From DASYSL01 sp036003365 (GTDB lineage: Bacteria > Eisenbacteria > RBG-16-71-46 > DASYSL01), in assembly GCA_036003365.1 (NCBI GenBank), contig DASYSL010000022.1:1-33809 (forward strand): DNA of 33,809 nt. The letters are read 5' to 3'. A model generated the notes under the pieces. It was not told the DNA's origin. It was given only the letters and a program-made list of their open reading frames with translations, and did no database searches. The position numbers were made by a program, and so were the translations under genes. Below are positions 1-8,238 of the stretch, one piece after another; position 1 is the first letter of the stretch; every line of letters begins with the position of its first letter.

Positions 1-1071
1 ACCGGCGCCGGGCTGACGCGCCTCGATGGTGGCGGCGTAGGCGTTGACGGCCTGCAGCAAAGTTTCTTCGGCGTGACGCACGAGATCGGACTGCTCGACG
101 GCGACGCCGGCGACCTGACCCAAACTCGCGGCCATCTCGAGATCCATGCCCTGAAACGCCGAACTGTCCGACTTCTCGCCGAGCACGGCGAGACCGACGA
201 GGCGGCCGCGCGAGCACAGCGGAATGAACAGCGCCATGCCCGCAGCGACCAGCGGATCGAGCTCATGCACGAGGATGGGGAAGCGCTCCATCTCTTCGCG
301 GCGCACGGGACGGCCGAGTGCGACGAGGAGTCGCGCCATCTCGCCATCGACAGGCAAGCGCAGCAGGGCTTCGCGCTCCGGCGCCATGCCGCGGCTCACG
401 CGCGGCTCGAGCCAGCCGGTTTCCTTGGGGCTCGGCAACAGGACCGACGCCCCTTCGACACCGAGCTGCGTCATGAGCGAGAACAACAACGATGAAGACA
501 CGTCGTTGGGCCGATCGAGGCGCGAGAGATCGTGCGCCAGGCGCGCGTTGGCTTCCTGAACCATGCGCTCGCGGCGCAGCTCGTCCTGGGCGCGGCGCGC
601 TTCGTCACGCGCGCGCTCCAGCTCGCCGGCCAGCTCGCGGGCGCGCCGGCTCAGCGTCTTCACTTCTTCCGAGCGCGCGAGATGGCGGCGCACCTTGGCG
701 ATCAGCTCTTTGGGCGAGAACGGCTTGGGCAGGTAGTCGTCGGCGCCGCGTGAGATCCCCTGCAGGCGCGCTTCCGTCTCGGTGAGGGCCGAGATCATGA
801 GCACCGGAACATGCGACAGCTCGGGCTCGCGGCGAATCTGCTCGCAGACCTCGTAGCCGCTGCGGCGCGGCAGCCGGACATCGAGGATGACGATGTCGGG
901 CTGCTCGTCGAACGCCTGCTTGATGGCCTCTTCCCCGTTCGACGCCGCGACCACGCGGAAGCCGTGCGCGCCGAGTGCGATGCGCAACAGCTCGACGATG
1001 CGGGGATCGTCGTCCACCACGAGCACCGTGTAGCCGGTGCCGGTCGGACGGGCGAGGGTGGTCGAGGTCAT
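1..1071 (-). CDS. response regulator: receiver + coiled coil + GAF, C-terminus cut by window edge
   Basis: Read on the minus strand from ATG 1071 with no stop before the left edge (357 codons visible). Residues about 14-128 form a full receiver domain: acidic pocket D20-D22, phosphoacceptor D64 in ILDVRLP, and conserved K116 in LPKPF. A charged heptad-like helix follows (about 130-185), then a GAF-like domain (about 190-330). The last visible residues (ending AATIEARQP) resemble the first helix of HD-GYP phosphodiesterase domains, so a cyclic-di-GMP hydrolase output is possible, but that domain lies outside the window. It begins 12 bases after the stop of the upstream gene at 1084-2049, so the two are probably cotranscribed. 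The receiver call is firm; the output function is inference. Confidence 0.85.
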   Translation of the reverse strand, partial: MTSTTLARPTGTGYTVLVVDDDPRIVELLRIALGAHGFRVVAASNGEEAIKQAFDEQPDIVILDVRLPRRSGYEVCEQIRREPELSHVPVLMISALTETEARLQGISRGADDYLPKPFSPKELIAKVRRHLARSEEVKTLSRRARELAGELERARDEARRAQDELRRERMVQEANARLAHDLSRLDRPNDVSSSLLFSLMTQLGVEGASVLLPSPKETGWLEPRVSRGMAPEREALLRLPVDGEMARLLVALGRPVRREEMERFPILVHELDPLVAAGMALFIPLCSRGRLVGLAVLGEKSDSSAFQGMDLEMAASLGQVAGVAVEQSDLVRHAEETLLQAVNAYAATIEARQPGAG

Positions 1072-1083
1072 CCGGGCTCCTGA

Positions 1084-2049
1084 CTAGGCCGGACGCGTGT
1101 GGGCCCCCGACCAGGCTGCGAGAATTTGGTTCACTTCTTCGGCCGCCGGCGGCTTGAAGAGAATCTTCTCCCCGACGCGCGCGTGCGGCGTGCTGCCTTC
1201 GGCGAACAACCTCACAATCAGCGTGTCGTCTGCGGGTGGCACCGGCCACTCCGCCACGATGAAAGCCACGTCGTAGCTACCGCGGGCGACCTCGGCCGCG
1301 GCGCGCTCCGCGGTCTCCGCCATGGTCACGCGGAGATCGCGGCTCATGAGCAGCCGCGCCAGGAACCCGGCCGCGATCGGCGACGGATCCGCGACCAGCG
1401 CATGAGCCGGCTGACGTCTTGGCGTCACGACCGGCGCCAGTGGCGGCGGAGCTGGCTCCGGTTCCGGTTCAGGCTCGGGCTCTGGTTCTGACTCGAGCAC
1501 GACGACCGGTTCCGGCTCTGCCTCTGGCTCCGGCTCCGGCTCGATCACCGCGATCGGTTCCGGTTCCGCTTCCGTGACGTCTTCGACGTCGACCGCAGGC
1601 TCGAGCGGCTCCGCTTGCACGGTCCGCCGCTCGGGCCAGCGCCAGGCGCATTCGCGCAGCTCGATCAGGTTCTGCGCGAACATCATCTCGAAGGCTTCGC
1701 CGCGCAGCATGCGCGCGGCGTCGCCCGCCAGCTCGGCGAGCTCCGGCGATTCGGCCAGGCGCACCGCCCAATCGCTGAGGCGTGGCACCTCGAGCAGCGA
1801 AGCGACCTGCGCCAGGCCCAACAAGCCGCCGCGCGACGCTTCGACGTCCGCGTCCCCTTCGAGCTCCTCTGCCGCCGAGACGAGCAGGCGGCCGAGCCCT
1901 TTCAGGATCTCGGTCTCGCCCCACGGCGGCGGCGTGACCGCGGCACTTTCCACCTGAAACAGGGCGGCGAGCGTCGAGGCTGGGATGTCGGCGCCGGCGG
2001 CGGCGCGCTCGATCTCGGCCTCCCAGAGCCCAGCCGGCGCCCTAGCCAT
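1084..2049 (-). CDS. EP-linker protein with a degenerate receiver-like domain
   Basis: A 321-residue soluble protein. The N-terminal ~150 residues are predicted helical and resemble no family I can name. Residues about 155-215 are a Glu-Pro linker (many EPEPEP units) encoded by imperfect repeats of GGTTCC/GGCTCC type on the plus strand. The C-terminal ~105 residues look like a receiver fold: an ALVADPSP first strand, a YDVAFIVAEWP third strand and an ILFKPP lysine motif. The position of the phosphorylated Asp is a small hydrophobic residue, so it probably cannot be phosphorylated in the usual way. ATG 2049 was chosen because it has AAGGGA upstream and overlaps the preceding stop by 8 bases; an ATG at 2082 would overlap further. 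It lies between a chemoreceptor-like gene and a true response regulator. Confidence 0.75.
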   Translation of the reverse strand: MARAPAGLWEAEIERAAAGADIPASTLAALFQVESAAVTPPPWGETEILKGLGRLLVSAAEELEGDADVEASRGGLLGLAQVASLLEVPRLSDWAVRLAESPELAELAGDAARMLRGEAFEMMFAQNLIELRECAWRWPERRTVQAEPLEPAVDVEDVTEAEPEPIAVIEPEPEPEAEPEPVVVLESEPEPEPEPEPEPAPPPLAPVVTPRRQPAHALVADPSPIAAGFLARLLMSRDLRVTMAETAERAAAEVARGSYDVAFIVAEWPVPPADDTLIVRLFAEGSTPHARVGEKILFKPPAAEEVNQILAAWSGAHTRPA

Positions 2050-3460
2050 CGCGCGGCGTCCCTTCGGCAGCGCCAGGGGCATCGTCGTCGTCGGGCACCA
2101 CGTCCTCGCGCGTCAACAAACGCAAGGGTCGCGCGCCCGCGGGCCAGCTCTCGCTGGCCGTTTCCGCCTCTTCCGTCTCGGCCACCGCCGAGCGAGCTGT
2201 AAAGCGCGCCGCGAGTCCCGCCAGCTCGTCTGCGCCGGCTCGCGCCAGTCCGGTCGCCGCGGCGAATTCGCTGGCCAGCCGTTGCGACAGCGCCGAGAGC
2301 CGCTCGCCACGCGAGTGCGCGTCCGATCCCCACTGCTCGACGCGCTCGACCATGGCCACGAGCTCGACCGGAAGCGATGCCGTGGCTGCAGGCGTCGGCG
2401 CCGGCTCGGTCGTTGTCTGCAGCGAAGACAGAAGCACCGCCGCCGTCTCCGTCGCGATCGCCTTCGACTCCTCGCGCAGCGCGCGCGCGCCCAAGGCCAC
2501 GTGACGCAGGGTTTCGACGCGATCGAGCCACGGGCCCGCTTCGCGCCGCTCGGCGATGCCCTCGGCCGCGAGCTCGAGCGCGCCCCGCAAGGCCAGCCGC
2601 TCCAGCGACTCGAGCCGCGAGGTGAGCGAAGCCACGCGCTCGCGCCACAGCTCGAGCTCCGGACCGACTTCGGGCTCCTTCGCCACCGGGGCGGGCACTT
2701 CGCTGGGAGCTACCCGCACCGGCTCGCGGAAGCGCGCCGTGAGATCTCCCGCCAGCCGCTTCACCTCGGCCGAAGCCGTGAGCAAGGCCGCGATCTCGCG
2801 CGCGCTCCGGCTCGATTCGCGGTTGGCGCGCTCGATGCCCTCGTAGGCCTCGCCCACCGACTGGCGCGCCAGCTCGGCCACCTCGCGTGCCTCGGCGTTC
2901 TTCTCGTCGAGGTGGCGGGCCAGCGTTCCGAGCGCCTGCGCCAGCTCACTCAGAGGTCCCCCGGCCTCGAAGGAAGGGGCGATCTCGGTCTCGCTCCAGA
3001 CCCGAATCTTCTCCAAGAGATCATCGGCAGCCGCTTGCAGCGCCTTGAGTTCCTCGGCGTCCTGGGAGCGGTCGTCAACCCGCGAAACGGTCTCGTGCGC
3101 GGCCCGGGCGACGCGCCGGAGGCCGGCCCACTGGCGCTCGACGGCGGCGAGCGATTCGGTGCCCCGGCTGCCCTGCGCGAGCGTGCGCTCGACGGCGGCG
3201 AGGCGATTTCGAAGCGCCAGGTCGGCGGCCCACGCGAGGACCGCGGCCAGCGTCACCGCGAGTGCGGCCGCGGTCAGGTAGGCGGGCAGGAAGTCGGAGA
3301 GTGAGCTATCGCGCGGCGCGAGCGAAAACAGGAGGTACGCGCCGCCGGCGCCGAGCAGGGCCACCGGGGTAACGATGAGGAGGAAAAGACGCAGGCGGAA
3401 CCCGCCCCTCTTGGTGGGCGGCTCCGGTTGCCGGGTCTCCGGGGGCGAGGAGTCGGTCAT
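2042..3460 (-). CDS. degenerate chemoreceptor-like membrane protein
   Basis: A 472-residue protein starting at ATG 3460; an upstream alternative at 3565 gives a less protein-like N-terminus. There are two closely spaced membrane spans at about residues 22-44 and 56-82 with almost no periplasmic loop, followed by about 380 residues of mostly helical, Ala/Glu/Arg-rich sequence. One stretch (LALRGALELAAEG, then a helix containing VETLRHVA) resembles the hairpin tip of methyl-accepting chemotaxis proteins but lacks the canonical residues. The C-terminus is acidic (DVVPDDDD). It is the first gene of a three-gene minus-strand operon; its stop lies 8 bases inside the next gene. I infer a signalling scaffold or diverged receptor that no longer binds a standard CheA/CheW array. 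No ligand can be guessed. Confidence 0.7.
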   Translation of the reverse strand: MTDSSPPETRQPEPPTKRGGFRLRLFLLIVTPVALLGAGGAYLLFSLAPRDSSLSDFLPAYLTAAALAVTLAAVLAWAADLALRNRLAAVERTLAQGSRGTESLAAVERQWAGLRRVARAAHETVSRVDDRSQDAEELKALQAAADDLLEKIRVWSETEIAPSFEAGGPLSELAQALGTLARHLDEKNAEAREVAELARQSVGEAYEGIERANRESSRSAREIAALLTASAEVKRLAGDLTARFREPVRVAPSEVPAPVAKEPEVGPELELWRERVASLTSRLESLERLALRGALELAAEGIAERREAGPWLDRVETLRHVALGARALREESKAIATETAAVLLSSLQTTTEPAPTPAATASLPVELVAMVERVEQWGSDAHSRGERLSALSQRLASEFAAATGLARAGADELAGLAARFTARSAVAETEEAETASESWPAGARPLRLLTREDVVPDDDDAPGAAEGTPRDG

Positions 3461-3933
3461 CACGGTCTCGAAAGACGATGGCGTCGGCGTGCAGCGCGCA
3501 CCGATCGTGCGCAAATTGCACGCGGGGCGGTCATGATCAAGCGCACCATGCCACGCGCCCGCCACCGGAACAACCTTCGTGCAAGCCCATTCGCTTGGCA
3601 GCGCGCGAAATCCATCGTCCCTGCCCCAGGGTGAGGCACTTCCGTCGCGGCTGTGAAAAAACGCATCCCGGTTGCTAAGCCGTTTAACAGGCGCTTGACG
3701 CAGTCTGGAGAGAATTCGCTCACGAGGTGGGCGGCCTCACCCTGCTGGTCACTTCGGATTCTTTTCGAAACCGAGCCTGCTCGAACCACTTACGAGTTCG
3801 AAGCCCATCCCGTCATCCCAGTTTAGTGTCCCGGGCAATCTGAAACCTGCATGGCACGCTAAATGCCTCTTCCCCCCCGTGAGTGCAATCGGTTTTGCGG
3901 ATTCGAACTCGATGTGCACGGGGAGAACGGACG
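3461..3933. other. divergent intergenic region
   Basis: 473 bases between divergently transcribed genes (minus strand from 3460, plus strand from 3934). It is less GC-rich than its surroundings, as expected for a regulatory region. It holds the sigma-54-like site at 3852-3867. Short ORFs here on both strands have no family resemblance and no convincing ribosome binding sites, so I treat them as non-coding. A TTGACG at 3696-3701 has no matching -10 element. Confidence 0.6.
3852..3867 (+). promoter_or_regulatory. sigma-54 (RpoN) -24/-12 promoter candidate
   Basis: The site TGGCACG at 3852-3858, four bases, then ATGCC at 3863-3867 closely matches the RpoN consensus TGGCAC-N5-TTGC. The invariant GG (3853-3854) and GC (3865-3866) are separated by exactly 10 bases. 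Transcription would start near 3877, giving an untranslated leader of about 57 bases before ATG 3934. This implies control by a bacterial enhancer-binding protein and tight regulation of the downstream gene. The match is seen in the sequence; its activity is inferred. Confidence 0.7.
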
Positions 3934-4863
3934 ATGAATCCTCGCTCATACGTTGATCTCAAAGAGTCCAATCGAGCTCTCGAGCCGACGTACTACTTCA
4001 TGATCAACTGTCTCCTGTATTCGCGGATGGAGACGGGCCTGGTGTCGAACCAGGACTTTTATGACGAGGACGTCAACGTCTATCTGGCTCATCTCCTTCA
4101 CTCGTTCCTGAACCCGGAGTACGTCGAACAGTCCAAGAAGTACTTGTCCAAGTACGACGCGGACGTGTTCCGTCGCCTGCAGAACTCCACCGATGCTCGC
4201 CTCAAGTACGCGATCTACAAGACGAATGCGGACTTCCTGTTGGTCTCGATCGGCATCTTCGACCAGCCCCTCACACCCGGACAGGTCGAAAAGATGAAGC
4301 CGGCCGAGGAGGCCTACGTCGGACGCGGCAAGACGTACTACCACTTCGCCTACTCGTACTCGCAGCAGATCCACCGGCGGAACGCGGGGATCAGCGAGGT
4401 GCTGGAGAAGCTCTCGGTGGGCTTCGAGAAGTACCTCAAGATTCTCTCCCACATGCGGGGTGAGTATCTCGATCTGAGCCGCCGGCTGTCCGAGGGCGAA
4501 GTGTTCCACCTCGAGCGCACGGTGAACGAGGCGGGGCGTCAGGAACAGATCCGGGCCAAGCAGGACCAGCTTCTCGAGTTGTACTCGGCGTGGCGCTCGA
4601 CTCCCAGTGCGGAGCTGGAGGAGGACATGCAGCGCGTCGTCAGCGAGATTCGGGAGCTTTCGCCCGGTTTCCAATTCGAGCTCCCGCGGCGTGAAGCCGC
4701 GGTGGCCCAGGCCGAGACGACCGAGCCTCAGCCGGAAACGCCGACCACGAGCGCCGAGAATACGGGCCGTGCGGCGGCGCGTGAGCCCGGCCGAGTCGCT
4801 CGTCCGTCGTCCCCGACCAAGCTCGTCGACCCGCAAGACGGAGTTCCACCGCCCGTGGCGTAG
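3934..4863 (+). CDS. hypothetical helical cytoplasmic protein under a sigma-54-like promoter
   Basis: A 309-residue protein with no signal peptide or membrane span. I chose ATG 3934 because GGGGAGA lies 8 bases upstream; an in-frame start at 3883 would add a 17-residue tail overlapping the promoter leader. Residues 1-245 are rich in Tyr, Phe, Leu and charged residues and appear mostly alpha-helical, with a probable coiled coil at about 185-235. The last ~65 residues are a disordered Pro/Thr/Glu/Ala-rich tail. I do not recognise a family. Codon use and the defined promoter and terminator (4891-4924) argue for a real, independently regulated transcription unit. It faces away from the signalling operon at 1-3460, so a link to that system is possible but unproven. 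Confidence 0.85.
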   Translation: MNPRSYVDLKESNRALEPTYYFMINCLLYSRMETGLVSNQDFYDEDVNVYLAHLLHSFLNPEYVEQSKKYLSKYDADVFRRLQNSTDARLKYAIYKTNADFLLVSIGIFDQPLTPGQVEKMKPAEEAYVGRGKTYYHFAYSYSQQIHRRNAGISEVLEKLSVGFEKYLKILSHMRGEYLDLSRRLSEGEVFHLERTVNEAGRQEQIRAKQDQLLELYSAWRSTPSAELEEDMQRVVSEIRELSPGFQFELPRREAAVAQAETTEPQPETPTTSAENTGRAAAREPGRVARPSSPTKLVDPQDGVPPPVA

Positions 4864-4890
4864 GCGGAAACGCCGCGATGGCAAAGACCG

Positions 4891-4924
4891 GCCCGGGCGC
4901 TCCCACGCCCGGGCTTCGTCGTTT
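4891..4924 (+). terminator. rho-independent terminator after the 3934 gene
   Basis: A perfect 9-base-pair GC stem (GCCCGGGCG at 4891-4899 with CGCCCGGGC at 4906-4914) and a 6-base loop, followed by TTCGTCGTTT. It lies 28 bases after the stop at 4863 and just before the start at 4938, which also argues against the longer in-frame start at 4878 for the next gene. Confidence 0.75.
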
Positions 4925-4937
4925 ATGCTGCCCGGCA

Positions 4938-5464
4938 ATGCCTGCCTTCAACGAAGCCACGGCCCTGTGGCACGACTTCTATCTCCTCGCCGGAACCACG
5001 GCGGCCACGCTCATGGGACTCCTGTTCGTCGCCATGTCGATCCACTGGGACATGGTGGTTCAGGAGAGCCGGGCCCACCTCCATGCCATCGCGCTCGAGG
5101 CCTTCGGGTCGTTCCTCGTGGTCGTGTTTCTCTCGCTCATGATGCTCACGCCCAGCAACGCTCCGCGTCCGTTCGGCTTGGGCGTGGCCATGCTCGGCGC
5201 CGTGCGTTTCGTGGTCGGCATTCGCCATTCGAAGCAGATCTGGGGATCGCAGGACGATGCGTTTTCGCGGAAGGAGCTGATCTATCGCTCCGTGATGCTG
5301 CCCGCCGCCTTCGTGCTCTTGTCGGGAGGCGGGGTGCTCATGATGAAGCACCAGATCGACATGGCGCTCGCGGTCCTGACCTTCGCCGTGTTCCTGCTCC
5401 TGGCCATGGGCGCGCGCGCCTCGTGGGACCTGCTCGTGCGCGTCGGCCGGCTCAAGATGAAAGG

Positions 5465-5480
<16 letters not shown>
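4938..5480 (+). CDS. small multispanning membrane protein of unknown function
   Basis: A 180-residue protein with four, perhaps five, hydrophobic spans at about residues 14-35, 52-72, 80-95, 115-135 and 140-165, and a short basic cytoplasmic tail. ATG 4938 follows the terminator directly; the longer reading from 4878 would run through the terminator stem and is unlikely. The first span begins after a WHDFYLLAG segment, a pattern seen in uncharacterised integral membrane proteins. Its stop lies 16 bases inside the convergent guaB gene, so the two 3' ends overlap. I cannot name a transported substrate or partner. Confidence 0.8.
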
Positions 5481-6982
<1,502 letters not shown>

Positions 6983-7016
6983 CACCTACTCCTCGCTGCC
7001 GGCGCCTCGCCGGCGA

Positions 7017-7784
7017 CTAGGGACTCGTCTTCGTGGTGTCCGTGGGCGCGCCACCGGCGGGCGGCGCCTCCGAAGGAAGCGCAGCCGGCGTCGGTGTCGA
7101 CTTGGATCCCAGCGGCTTGAAATAGACGTTCACGCCAATGCTCACATCCATGAACGTATACGGCCCCGCATAGCCGGAGGGGAACCGATCCTTGTACGAG
7201 CTGAACAGGTGATCGACCGTCGCGACTCCCAGGAGGCTCACGTTCTTGTTCGAGGGTAGGAAGTATTCCATCCCGCCTGTCCCTGAAATGCCGAAGGACC
7301 CGAACTTGAACCGCTCGTGCGTGACCGGATCATAGATCGTCCGGTGATCGTTCGTGATGTTCACCCGGTAGACACCCGGACCCCCACCCACGTACCACAT
7401 CCAGTTCTTGCTGAGGGCGCGTGTGAAGTGAACGGTCGCCGTGAACGGGTTCATGATCACGAGCTGATCGCCCTTGGTGGTGTCGCCGTTGACTTCCGCG
7501 GCCTGCAGGACGAAAGGCGCGTTGAACGCGTCGTTGTAGCCCGACCAGCCGTAACCGAACTTGAAAGACGCGCGCCACGTACGGTTGATCACGTACTGGA
7601 AATTGCCCTTGCCCATCAGGCGCGGCTCCTGGCCCCACTTCAGCTCACCGGGGCCGAGAATGATCGGCACGCCGAAAGTGGCTCCCAACGAACCCTGTCC
7701 CGGGGCGTACTGCGCGTGGACGACGGATGGAATCGCGACCAGCCCCGCGGCCAGAGCGGCCAGGGCCCATCGAGGCCTAATCAA
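7017..7784 (-). CDS. predicted outer-membrane beta-barrel protein
   Basis: A 255-residue exported protein. A signal peptide (basic RPRW, hydrophobic stretch, cut after VVHA near residue 24) precedes about 200 residues of alternating aromatic/polar strands (for example FQYVINRTWRASFKFGYGW and MWYVGGGPGVYRVN), typical of an 8- to 10-strand barrel. The tail is a Pro/Ala/Thr-rich segment. The start is TTG at 7784: no in-frame ATG gives the signal peptide, and AAGGGAG lies 7 bases upstream. A sigma-70-type promoter at 7840-7869 serves it. The gene ends 34 bases before guaB. The specific function is unknown. Confidence 0.8.
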   Translation of the reverse strand: MIRPRWALAALAAGLVAIPSVVHAQYAPGQGSLGATFGVPIILGPGELKWGQEPRLMGKGNFQYVINRTWRASFKFGYGWSGYNDAFNAPFVLQAAEVNGDTTKGDQLVIMNPFTATVHFTRALSKNWMWYVGGGPGVYRVNITNDHRTIYDPVTHERFKFGSFGISGTGGMEYFLPSNKNVSLLGVATVDHLFSSYKDRFPSGYAGPYTFMDVSIGVNVYFKPLGSKSTPTPAALPSEAPPAGGAPTDTTKTSP

Positions 7785-7839
7785 ATCGGTCTCCCTTGAG
7801 GTCCCGGAAGGTGATCGTGTCGCCCGGTGGTGAGCCCAG

Positions 7840-7869
7840 AATCTAGGTTTGCGAGCCCCGGAATGTCAA
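7840..7869 (-). promoter_or_regulatory. sigma-70-type promoter for the outer-membrane gene at 7017-7784
   Basis: Read on the minus strand: a perfect -35 TTGACA at 7869-7864, an 18-base spacer, and TAGATT at 7845-7840 as -10. The leader to TTG 7784 would be about 50 bases. guaB may also be read from here. Confidence 0.6.
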
Positions 7870-7911
7870 GCAAGCCCCGGCTGCGTCTCCACTTGCGGGC
7901 GTGCGGGCGAT

Positions 7912-8040
7912 TTAGCGGTCTGTCGTGTCGCTGGACTCAGGCGAGTCGTCTCCCAGACTCGAGAGCGCCAAACCGAAGAGAATGAGCAGGCAAAGAATCA
8001 TGGCTGAGAGTCCGAGAACGCTCCAGAACTCGTTGTGCAT
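7912..8040 (-). CDS. 42-residue single-span membrane protein
   Basis: A small ORF starting at ATG 8040, with GGAGG four bases upstream. It encodes a short polar N-terminus (MHNEFWSVLG), one clean hydrophobic span of about 20 residues (AMILCLLILFGLALSSLG) and an acidic Ser/Asp tail (DDSPESSDTTDR). An extended ORF from 8205 is open but its extra residues run through terminator hairpins and look non-coding. It is isolated between the cupredoxin terminators and the next promoter. No function can be assigned; such proteins often modulate a membrane complex. Confidence 0.6.
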   Translation of the reverse strand: MHNEFWSVLGLSAMILCLLILFGLALSSLGDDSPESSDTTDR

Positions 8041-8139
8041 CCCGCCTCCATGAGGTCCGACCGCTGAGCCTAGCGCCGGGCAGCGCGGAATCAATACACC
8101 AACCGGCCCGGCCTGGAAAGCGCGCGCGGGAAAAGAGAC

Positions 8140-8168
8140 GGCGCGAGCCCCCTCCCGGAACTCGCGCC
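8140..8168 (-). terminator. rho-independent terminator after the cupredoxin gene
   Basis: The inverted repeat GGCGCGAG (8140-8147) / CTCGCGCC (8161-8168) with a 13-base loop is followed, in the minus-strand direction, by GTCTCTTTTCCC. It lies about 70 bases beyond the stop at 8239. Confidence 0.6.
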
Positions 8169-8182
8169 GCACACGAAATAGC

Positions 8183-8215
8183 CTCGGCGCGGACCCATAA
8201 AGCATCCGCGCCGAG
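8183..8215 (-). terminator. strong stem-loop, probable first terminator of the cupredoxin gene
   Basis: A perfect 11-base-pair stem (CTCGGCGCGGA at 8183-8193 with TCCGCGCCGAG at 8205-8215) with an 11-base loop, just downstream of the stop at 8239 on the minus strand. It is followed by GCTATTTCG, which is only weakly T-rich. A third, 8-base-pair hairpin (GAGCAGCC at 8219-8226 with GGCTGCTC at 8233-8240) overlaps the stop codon itself, so three hairpins stand in a row. Confidence 0.55.
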
Positions 8216-8238
8216 TTCGAGCAGCCGGCCCGGGCTGC

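Noticed and set aside
1450..1600. Microsatellite-type phase-variable tract
   Set aside because: The GGTTCC-like units are imperfect and encode an EP-rich linker; unit length is a multiple of three, so slippage would not shift the frame.
3696..3725. Sigma-70 promoter at TTGACG
   Set aside because: No -10-like hexamer at 16-18 bases downstream; the sigma-54 site nearer the gene is much better.
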